Below are positions 1 to 8,000 of a stretch of 64,000 nucleotides of DNA, one piece after another; within the stretch, counting starts at the first letter, position 1; each line of letters begins with the position of its first letter. A model generated the notes under the pieces. That model worked only from the letters and a program-made list of their open reading frames with translations. It searched no databases and was not told where the DNA came from. Where the stretch lies: positions 2,356,001-2,420,000 of the forward strand of contig BRXU01000008.1 of the NCBI GenBank assembly GCA_030267565.1, in the 5' to 3' direction. Both the position numbers and the translations under genes were made by a program. The stretch is from Pleodorina starrii. Taxonomy: Eukaryota; Chlorophyta; Chlorophyceae; Chlamydomonadales; Volvocaceae.

Positions 1-1001
1 CGTTGCGCTAGTATCCCCCCATCCGGGCGTCGCAGCTGCAGACCAATCTCCAGGCCAACTGGCCGGTGATCGCTGAATGTTCGCGTCCCAGCCCCTTGCG
101 TGCGCAGCCTGTTATGCAAGTTGTCGTAGACTATCAGGCTCCGACATTTCTGAAACAGGTTCGTGCTAGCCACAAACAGGTCAACTGTGCTCCCCCTTTC
201 CGCCCCTGCGACCCCCGAATTAGCACTCAGAAACGTAAGAGCCCCTTCCTCATCTCCCCTTACCCTCCCGTTTAGCACGCATAATCCCTCCGAACGACAC
301 ACATTTCCTAGCTCCTCACCAGCATGATTAGTATCAGCGTCCTTGCAGTTCCGCACTCGCGGTACACCAAACGCGTCCTCGTCATACCCAAAAGGTAACC
401 GTAGCTGCTCAGCCAACTCGTTGATGGTCACATCCGGTAGGTCTGATACCCCGTGTGCCCCTCCGCTAAGCCGCGCATTAAAGTCACCCGCGAGCAGCAC
501 CAGATCTTCGTCGCGCCTCAGAGTACCCAGTCTTTCCTGTAGGGTGGAGAAGACTTCAAGGGCTACTTCGGCGGATGAGGCCCCTGGGCGCCCCTCCCGA
601 TGATAGGAAGAGGTTTCGGGCGCGAAGTAGCACGCCCCCACCAATAGGCTATGACCCCCTGCGTCAACCCAGTCGGATCGCAGCCGTAGCCACACAGATT
701 CGCAGCCTCGAGGCACCGCTGTACACAGCAGTGGCTCGCAGCCGTCGGCGATTCTGTCGTGGACGTACACTGCCACCCCCCCGTCTCCTCTACCCCCCAC
801 CCCAGGCCTGTCCATGCAGTGCACCCTGTAACCCGGCAAATGCGCATTCTTGGTGGGTCGAGAGGTTGTGCCGTGCGTCTCCACACATACAATAATGTCA
901 TGCTTAGACAGAAGATGCCATATCATAGGCTCCTCCTGCAGCTTGCCGTCATCTAGATGCCGCACATTCCAAAGCGTGATGCGCAGACTATTCTCAGGCA
1001 T
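1..1001 (-). CDS. L1-type retrotransposon ORF2, APE endonuclease domain (partial)
   Basis: Reading the minus strand from an ATG at 1001-999 gives an open frame that leaves the window at base 1. It carries the full set of apurinic-endonuclease motifs of L1-type non-LTR elements: TLWNVRHL at the start, VCVETHG with the catalytic Glu, GGVAVYVHD, VGACYFAP, LAGDFNARL with the Asp and Asn, STVDLFVAS and finally FSDHRPVGLEI with the Asp-His pair. Family knowledge: this domain nicks the chromosomal target to prime reverse transcription. The reverse transcriptase should lie beyond the left edge. The ATG directly follows the TAA of ORF1 in the same frame. No stop or missing catalytic residue is seen, so this part looks intact. 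Confidence 0.88.
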   Translation of the reverse strand, partial: MPENSLRITLWNVRHLDDGKLQEEPMIWHLLSKHDIIVCVETHGTTSRPTKNAHLPGYRVHCMDRPGVGGRGDGGVAVYVHDRIADGCEPLLCTAVPRGCESVWLRLRSDWVDAGGHSLLVGACYFAPETSSYHREGRPGASSAEVALEVFSTLQERLGTLRRDEDLVLLAGDFNARLSGGAHGVSDLPDVTINELAEQLRLPFGYDEDAFGVPRVRNCKDADTNHAGEELGNVCRSEGLCVLNGRVRGDEEGALTFLSANSGVAGAERGSTVDLFVASTNLFQKCRSLIVYDNLHNRLRTQGAGTRTFSDHRPVGLEIGLQLRRPDGGILAQ

Positions 1002-2183
1002 TTACTGATCCGGGTTCACGTTGCGCGCACCCTCCTGCTCCCCCGCGCACCGCCGTACGTCCTCCGCCGTGCAAAGCCTCGGCACCCGCTCCCCCGGCGG
1101 CATCACGGATATCTGAGCTCCGTTGCGCCACCGGGGGCGCATGCCGCCGGCCTCCAGGGTTTTAAAGTCCCTGAAGACTGCCCGGCGCGCTGTGCGGCCC
1201 GCGGGGGTGAGGTTGTCCCCCACCACCCATCGCAGCGCCTCCCTCAGAAACGCCGCGTAGCCGATGAAGGCTGACCGGGCGACCTCGACGTCCGCCTCCT
1301 TGCCCGCGAAGCGCACGATGACCCGCCGTGTCGGCGAGTCGGCCCCTCCTGCCGTCCGGTCGGCCATCTCCGCGTCGCCCCCCGTGGTGCTGCTCGCGGC
1401 TCCCTGAGCACCCGCCACGGGGATCTTGAGCGCCTGCCGGAACTCGTCCAGCTTCTGGCCGCGGCTCGGGATCTCCTCTACCACGGCGGTCACGCCCTCC
1501 GCCCTAATGTATCCGCTCATCAGCGCGTCTACGCTGTCCTGCACCAGCTTGGTGTTGTAGCTGCCGCTGACCCCTGACAGGATCAGCGAGTCGCTCTCTA
1601 CCAGCGGTGCTGCTGCCGCCTGGGCCGCGGGGGCCCGGGCCTCCTTCGCCCGAGCAACGCGTGCTGGCGCGGCCGCCTGAGCCGCGTCCTGCTGCGCTGC
1701 CAGGCCCTTGGTCAGCGCCTCCACCTGCTGCTGCAGGGCGCCAAGCTTCGTCACCGCGCTTTGCAGTATCTCCCGGTCCTGGTGCTGCTGGTGCTGGATG
1801 ACGTGCATGGTTGTCGCCTGGCTGTCCAGCTTCGAGCCCACTGAGTCTAGCTTCTCTACCGCCGTGAGCAGCCCCTCCGACAGGCTGCTTACCGCCTTTT
1901 CTAGGGCCGCGTGCTGGCTTGCACGTATGTCCAGAATCCCCATCATGTCCTGAAACTTTTTCCTAATGTCCTCGATTTCCTTCCTGGCTGTCGTTAGGTC
2001 ACAAGCCGTTGATCTGTCCGGTGAATGCTCCATGTTGTCCGGCACATCCTGCTCAAGTCCTTGAAACCTGGCTATTAGTGTTACGTTGTTGCCATCCGCG
2101 AGGTTGGGAACCTTTGATGCGGGCTTCACCATTGATGGCGGTGTTGTGAGGACACTTGCGCCGCGCTTGCTGGCCGCTTCCAT
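1002..2183 (-). CDS. L1-type retrotransposon ORF1 (coiled coil plus RNA-binding-like domain)
   Basis: A 393-residue protein. Residues about 65-175 are rich in heptad-like Leu/Ile/Val with Gln and Glu and should form a coiled coil. An Ala-Pro linker follows, then an RRM-like stretch (SLILSGVSG ... RRVIVRFAGKEADVEVARSAF) and a basic C-terminal part (DNLTPAGRTARRAVFRD). This order, coiled coil then RRM-like then C-terminal domain, is that of L1 ORF1 proteins, which trimerise and coat the element RNA. The ATG at 2183 lies six bases from the octamer array, but the frame stays open upstream through the array, so the start is uncertain. The gene ends TAA at 1004-1002, abutting the ATG of ORF2. Confidence 0.75.
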   Translation of the reverse strand: MEAASKRGASVLTTPPSMVKPASKVPNLADGNNVTLIARFQGLEQDVPDNMEHSPDRSTACDLTTARKEIEDIRKKFQDMMGILDIRASQHAALEKAVSSLSEGLLTAVEKLDSVGSKLDSQATTMHVIQHQQHQDREILQSAVTKLGALQQQVEALTKGLAAQQDAAQAAAPARVARAKEARAPAAQAAAAPLVESDSLILSGVSGSYNTKLVQDSVDALMSGYIRAEGVTAVVEEIPSRGQKLDEFRQALKIPVAGAQGAASSTTGGDAEMADRTAGGADSPTRRVIVRFAGKEADVEVARSAFIGYAAFLREALRWVVGDNLTPAGRTARRAVFRDFKTLEAGGMRPRWRNGAQISVMPPGERVPRLCTAEDVRRCAGEQEGARNVNPDQ

Positions 2184-2188
2184 CTCGC

Positions 2189-2705
2189 GGAACTGTGGAA
2201 CTGTGGAACTGTGGAACTGTGGAACTGTGGAACTGTGGAACTGTGGAACTGTGGAACTGTGGAACTGTGGAACTGTGGAACTGTGGAACTGTGGAACTGT
2301 GGAACTGTGGAACTGTGGAACTGTGGAACTGTGGAACTGTGGAACTGTGGAACTGTGGAACTGTGGAACTGTGGAACTGTGGAACTGTGGAACTGTGGAA
2401 CTGTGGAACTGTGGAACTGTGGAACTGTGGAACTGTGGAACTGTGGAACTGTGGAACTGTGGAACTGTGGAACTGTGGAACTGTGGAACTGTGGAACTGT
2501 GGAACTGTGGAACTGTGGAACTGTGGAACTGTGGAACTGTGGAACTGTGGAACTGTGGAACTGTGGAACTGTGGAACTGTGGAACTGTGGAACTGTGGAA
2601 CTGTGGAACTGTGGAACTGTGGAACTGTGGAACTGTGGAACTGTGGAACTGTGGAACTGTGGAACTGTGGAACTGTGGAACTGTGGAACTGTGGAACTGT
2701 GGAAC
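2189..2705. repeat. 517-bp array of the 8-bp repeat GGAACTGT (about 64 copies)
   Basis: The octamer GGAACTGT is repeated almost without error. Since eight is not a multiple of three, each frame reads a 24-base, eight-residue period, and no frame on either strand contains a stop. Long ORFs drawn through it are artefacts. It lies between the 5' end of the L1-type element on the left and a 5'-truncated Dualen element on the right. The last unit runs into the Dualen sequence at shared bases AAC. Confidence 0.98.
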
Positions 2706-3815
2706 GAGAAAGCGGACAAAGCAGCCGTACGAGCCGCGCGAGGACTCTCCAAGCTAGACCCCGACGCGCTGAGCGCAACCGAGACCTCAGACAATAATCC
2801 TCGAAGTCAACACTGGTGGCTGCGGAAAATGGCTGGGCCTGAGAAGAACGCTGGGCACTATGCAAACGACCTTAACCGCGGTATCGAGTCCTTGGTCAGC
2901 CCGGAAACGCACTCGGGATACACGAACGAAACAGATTACATGAAATACGTCGCCAACACTCTGCCCGACCTCGACATAAGCACCAGCACTCGGACTCTAC
3001 AGCGCAAGGCGGGCCGACACAAGCACGTTAAACGGTGCTTCGACTACCTATACGGCCAGCTATGGAGCGCCAAGCTTGCGAGGCGATTTAAAAAACCAGT
3101 GGCACCTGGCCGCCCTGCCTCGTCGGGACATTGCCCCCTATGCAACCAACTCGACTCAGGGGCGCACATCCTCGGAGGCTGCCTTCACCCCCGCATGCGA
3201 GCCCTATACATACAGCGGCACAACAAGGCGGTCCAAAACATTACCAGTACGCTAGCCCGTGGGTCCAATGGAGGCTGTTACATTGTAATGGACGCCGGCC
3301 CCGCGGACACCCGACCAGACTACGTGGCCGGCACACGCCTGCCCAAATGGCTGCTCCCGAGTATTGAGGATGAGAAACGCCTCAAACTCAGGCCCGATAT
3401 ACTCCTTATACCCGACATCCCCCTCCATGAAACGCAAGCGCAAGGGTACAAGGGACCTCAGGACCCTAGCCAGCACACCGTACACATTGTTGAGGTCGGC
3501 TACACCGCCGACACCAACCACACACAGAAACAGCACGACAAGGCCGTACAACACGCAGAACTGGCCAAACTCCTCACGGAAGCCGGATGGAAGGTCCGCT
3601 ACACAACACAGGAAGCCATCAGCCTCGGCTTTGCGGGTACTATCAGGAAGGACCTACGCCCTCTACTCCACACCCTAGGCACGGGCAGCAAGGAAGCCCG
3701 AGCATGCTGCAACGACCTCCACGACCATGCAGTTAGGACACTCAACACTATCGTTATAACCCGCAGACAAATGGAACGCAACCCCCATGCGGAACCGACA
3801 CCGGCCGGCACGTAA
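2704..3815 (+). pseudogene. C-terminal REL endonuclease of a truncated Dualen element
   Basis: An uninterrupted frame running from the end of RNase H (NEKADKAAVRAARG) to a TAA at 3813-3815. It is close to the C-terminus of the 1962-residue protein at 5075-10963 throughout. It keeps the zinc knuckle CPLC-x7-H-x4-C (CPLCNQLDSGAHILGGC) and the restriction-like nuclease motifs RPDILLIP and HIVEVGYTAD (Asp, then Glu), then KQKQHDKAVQH. It has no start of its own, as the frame comes out of the octamer array, so I treat it as a remnant whose REL domain is undamaged. Compared with the full-length copy it has the better zinc knuckle. Confidence 0.85.
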
Positions 3816-3960
3816 CCAACGTGGGACAAGTCTTAAGTTCCTTGCGGTGGTGGGGGGGGCTGGGACCGGGGAAACCCGTCACCCCACCCCCTCTGCTCCC
3901 ATAACCCACGCCTCGGCTATCGGCCGGGCGTATCATTATTATTATTATTATTATTATTAT
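2704..3960 (+). mobile_element. 5'-truncated Dualen-type retrotransposon (3' end only)
   Basis: The 3' part of a dual-endonuclease non-LTR element: the C-terminal coding part, an untranslated tail of about 115 bases, and an (ATT)n run at 3934-3960. The tail matches the sequence downstream of the stop of the full-length copy (GGGACCGGGGAAACCCGTC and CCACGCCTCGGC are shared). Truncation at the 5' end is typical of non-LTR retrotransposition. The 5' break lies in the RNase H domain and joins the octamer array. Confidence 0.9.
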
Positions 3961-4457
3961 CCTGAGGTCTGAAGATCGAGTCTCACAGAGCTCACATATC
4001 ATTCTCACAGAGCCGTCAACGTCCGGACTGTGAAGTCAATTCGAACTGTGCCAGAGGTAGTCACGACCTACGCCTGGTGTAAACCGGAAACATCCGGTGT
4101 GCCCGCTGACAAAGTGTGCAGCGTGAGCACAAATATCGCGGCTGGTGCGAAAAGTAAGTACCACCGGCAGTGATCCGACCCACTGGGGTCTCCAGTTCGA
4201 ATCTCGCGGCCCGCACTGGCCCCTGGGCTAGTGGGCCCGCCCAAAAACTTCAGACCTCCACACAAGCAGTCCGAATAAAACAGGCTTGTGCTCGAAAAAC
4301 TTCGAACCGAAAGGGCTATCTGTAGGAGTCCAGAGACGCTCTAGGACCATACCTCAGGTTCTCTGAGGAGCATGGTAGGGGTAGGTAATGGTGAGCACAC
4401 AGGCTCGGATCCCAATAACACGGGAGCCGGGACGGTCTCCCTTCAAAGGGGGGAGAG
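3961..4457. other. Non-coding stretch with a possible SINE relic
   Basis: No coding signal. At 4190-4202 there is a Pol III B-box-like GTTCGAATCTC followed by a GC-rich block ending in GGCCC-like stems at about 4215-4245. The right half of the SINEs at 23687 and 28022 has the same layout (GGTTCGAATCCCA, then CTGGCCCCTGGC), so this may be a diverged relative. From about 4400 the sequence resembles the inside of the TRIM at 30840: GGTCTCCCTTCAAAGG here, CGTTCCCTTCAGAGG there. Confidence 0.35.
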
Positions 4458-4552
4458 TGTAGCAGCTGTACGACAGTGCGGCTAGGCTATAAGAGCCTAA
4501 GCTACACCTGCACAAACAACTCGAGTGGCCTTTAGCAACTAAGACTGCTACA
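4458..4552 (+). mobile_element. Diverged LTR of a TRIM element
   Basis: A 95-bp block beginning TGTA and ending TACA, preceded by a purine run (AAAGGGGGGAGAG). It lines up along its length with the 102-bp LTR of the TRIM at 30840-31319: GTACGACAGTGCGGCTAGG against GTACAGTCGGCTAGC, AGAGCCTAAG against AAGCCTAAG, and CTCGAGTGGCCTTTAGC against CTCGAGTAGCCTTTGC. Only the 3' LTR side with its polypurine tract is recognised; I did not find the matching upstream LTR. Confidence 0.6.
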
Positions 4553-4945
4553 GGAGCCACCCCAACCCATGCACGCACCAGCGATGAACCCGCACCACGT
4601 ACACATACCCAAGTTACCAACAACCCCCGCCGGCAAAGCACCGGATGGAGCTCAGCCCGAACACGCGAACACGTGCCCTGCGCCGGCCGACCCGATAGAC
4701 CCGCCAAGAGAACAGGTAGGGTTCGCCGGGAACCGCGACGACGGGGTGGGGCCACGCGCCAAGGCCACCCGCACACATCACTTAGCCACCGCCCGGTAGG
4801 TCCAGCTGTGCCCGGCGCAACCCGCCCTGTACCACGAAAAGCAGCAAAGACTGCTATGCATGATACGCTCCATCAACAACCTGCTTGGGGGGCTATACAT
4901 CAACCCCGAGCCAGGCCTGCTATCTTTGGGAAAAAATACCATTTT
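4553..4945 (+). pseudogene. Relic of the Dualen 5' region with the start of the Josephin-like protease
   Basis: On the plus strand at 4828-4930 one frame reads LYHEKQQRLLCMIRSINNLLGG then LYINP, matching the protease start TYHEKQQAQMCMIHAINNLL of the full-length element (HEKQ, catalytic Cys, NNLLGG). The rest of the protease is absent. A homologous relic lies at 27455-27870, and the two share the end near CTATCTT(T/A)GG...TTTTGCCC. Here the full-length Dualen element follows directly on the opposite strand. There is no complete open frame. Confidence 0.7.
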
Positions 4946-5074
4946 GCCCCAATAATACGCCCGACCGGAGGCCGAGGCGTGGGTTAAGGGAGCAGAGGAG
5001 GTGGGGTGACGGGTTTCCCCGGTCCCAGTCCTCCCCCGCCACCGCGGTGGGGGTTGAGAACGAGTATGTGTTAG

Positions 5075-8000
5075 TTATGTGCCCGTCTGCTGTTGCGTCT
5101 CGTGCGGGGCGCGTTCCATTTGCCGCCGGGTGATCACAATCTTATTGAGCGCCCGAACAGTGTGATCGTGGAGTTCGTTGCAGCATGTTTTGGCCGCTTC
5201 ACTGCCCGCCCCTAGGGTGCGGAGAAGGGGGCGTAAGTCTTTTCGGATGGTACCGGCGAAGCCTAGGCTGATGGCCTCCTGTGCTGTGTAACAGACTTTC
5301 CACCCCTCCTTTGTGAGGAGCCGGGCTAGCTCGGAGTGTTGGATGGCTTTGTCATGTTGTTTCTGCTTGTGGTTGGTGTCGGCCGTGTATCCTATTTCGA
5401 GGATATGCACGGTGTGTTGACTAGGGTCCGGGGGCCCCATGTATCCGATCTCTTGTGCCTCGTGGAGAGGGATGCTAGGGATGAGGAGTAGATCGGGGCG
5501 CATTTTGAGCCGTTCTCCCTCCGGGGTGTTTGGGAGCAGCCAGTGCGGTAGTCTTGTGCCTGCTACATAGTCCGGCCGGTCATCTGCGGGGCAGGCGTCC
5601 ATGACCGTGTAGCAGCCCCCGTTGATTCCCCGAGCGAGCGTACTGGTGATGGTCTGAACCGCCTGATTGTGCCGAAGAATGTATAGAGCGCGCATCCGTG
5701 GGTGGCGGCAGCCACCCAGGATATGCCCCCCGGAGTCGGGGTTGTGGCGCAGGGGGCAGCTTCCTGACGCAACTGGGCCTCCCGGGGCCAATGATTTCCT
5801 GAAGCGGTTCGCGAGCTTGGCGTTCCATAGTTGGCCGTACAGGTAGTCGAAGCACCGTTTGGCGTGCTTGTGTCGGCCTATCTTGCGCTGTAGGGTGCGT
5901 GTGCTGGCGTTGATGTCCAGGTCGGGTATGGTATTGGCAACAAACTTCATGTAATCTGTCTCATTTGTGTAGCCCAAGTGCGTTTCCGGTCGCACTAGGG
6001 CTTCGATGCCCCGGTTGAGGTCGTTGGCAAAGTGCCCAGCATTCTTCTCAGGCCCATGTATCTTCCGTAGCCACCAGTATTGGTTACGTGGGTTATTGTC
6101 AGATGTTTCGGTTGTGCTCAGTGCGTCGGGGTCGAGCTTTGCAAGGCCTCGCGCGGCCCGTACGGCTGCTTTATCTGCTTCTTCGTTGTATTTCACGCCA
6201 GTGTGGGCTTTTACTTTAAGTAGGGAAGTTGTTAAATTGCATGCTGCTCTCTTTTTAAGAGTAGTGACTATCTGCTCAAGGAGGGCCTTATGTTTGCTGA
6301 GCCGGAGTTTCTGTGGGTTATTGATCATCTTTTTTATTAGGTAAAGGGCTGCGGCTGAGTCCGTCCAGATGGATAAGTGGGTGTTGTCCTCAGGCGTGCC
6401 TCTGCGCATGTAGAGTGCTTGGTGGATGGCACTTAGTTCACACCTCGTGATGGTTTGGCAGCCATGATGTCCAGCATTTACATCGATGTGGAGCGTCTTA
6501 TTGGTGAGTGCGTCGACGGCCGCGGCTCCCAGTATTTGTCGTTCCTCGTCGCCATCCTTTACCTTTTGAACAGATCCGTCCGTGTAGATTGCGTTCTGGG
6601 AGTCGTATCGCAGCGACTGTTTGGCGTGGAATGTCCGGAAGACGGCCTGTCGCTCAGCAGAGGTGAGGTTGTCGCACGGACGGGAGAGTACCGCCGCCGC
6701 GGGTGGCCGGTCGCTCATACTGCGCACCCGTTTCCGCACCCACTGGGGCGGGTTCCAGGGGTGGGAGGGCTCCATGGGGGTGGCGGTTGCAGCCGGCATG
6801 CCAAGAGTCCGACGGAGGCGTTCGGCGTGGGTTCGACCAGTTGCGTTGCTGACTAAGAGAAGAGTGAGGCCCATCGGGTAGGGTTGGGGGGTATCTTCAA
6901 GGGTTTCGCTGTACAGACTGGCTGTGCCCGTGAACGCGTCGATTCTGCCGATCATAGTGACCAGCGGGTGGGTGAGGTAACGGGTATATGGCGCCGTTCG
7001 AGCCGTGGGCAGCAGGAGGAGGGTGGCGGTGGGTGTGCTCTCAGACCGTACTGTCTCGGCCCATCCCAAGGCCCATCTTAGAGCGTGATGCCCCTCCTCC
7101 GGCGTAGGCTCGGGGTGGGTGATGGAGAGGCCTGTGAATGGCTGCGTATATGCATCGTGGTTCGCCCCAAAGAGCTGGTCCTCTGAAAAGCGTGAATAGT
7201 ATGTATCTACGCAGTCGGCTACATTGAGGGGGGATGCAAAGCGTTCGGTTGTGGCGCCGAGCGCGGTCGTGAGGCGCTTCATAAGTGCTTCGGGCAGCCG
7301 GCGCTCGTTTGCCGCTTTGACGGGTTGCAGTTTGGTGCCCCCGCCGTTCCGGTACCGCAGGAGGAGGCGTGCGACGTCTTCCGCAAAGCCGCCCCTGGCG
7401 GCGAGTCGGGCATGGTCTTCCGGGCGGTTCTGCTGCGCGTCTTGGTACCTGTACCACAGGCTGCGGAGCCGACAGACGGAGATTTGGCCTACACAGTTAC
7501 CTTGGGGGCCGTAGACGAGGGCCAGTCCGATGGTCTGCAGTCCTTCAGGTATGTCCCCGTCACCCTCCCAGGGTGTTCCGCAGAGGGGGCCGTTGTGTTT
7601 GCCGATCTGGATAGTGTAACGCCCTGTGGGGTAGATGTCCTTGTCCGGGTTGCCCGGTTGGACGTTGATTTCGACAAACTGTCTGAGAAGGCGCTGCCCT
7701 CGGGTCGTGTTTAGGCATTCGGTTTCCCATCGACCTTGTTGTTGCCTTTCCGTCAGGTGCTTGTCGCGTGTCTCCGCCGCGCGCCCCGGGTCATGTCCGG
7801 CTTCCTGAGCGCGTCGATCCCGGAATGCATTGAGCAGTTCGATCCAGTTATCTTGTTGGGCCAGACGCGTGCCCTCGTCTGTAGTGGGCTCCCAGTCCAC
7901 TTCGACTAGGCCCACCTGCGGTGGTGTGCCGTTGGGAGGCGCATGGGGGTGTACCGCCTGGGGGTGGTAGCCGTTGGCAGCGTAGAGGGCGAGGGCTCCT

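Noticed and set aside
2053..2865. Long ORFs on both strands through the octamer repeat (STVPQFHS and TVELWNCG repeats)
   Set aside because: Any eight-base repeat without a stop is open in every frame; there is no independent coding evidence.
4569..4987. Plus-strand ORFs of 76-104 residues over the Josephin relic
   Set aside because: They are in different frames from the recognisable HEKQ...NNLLGG text and do not carry a domain.
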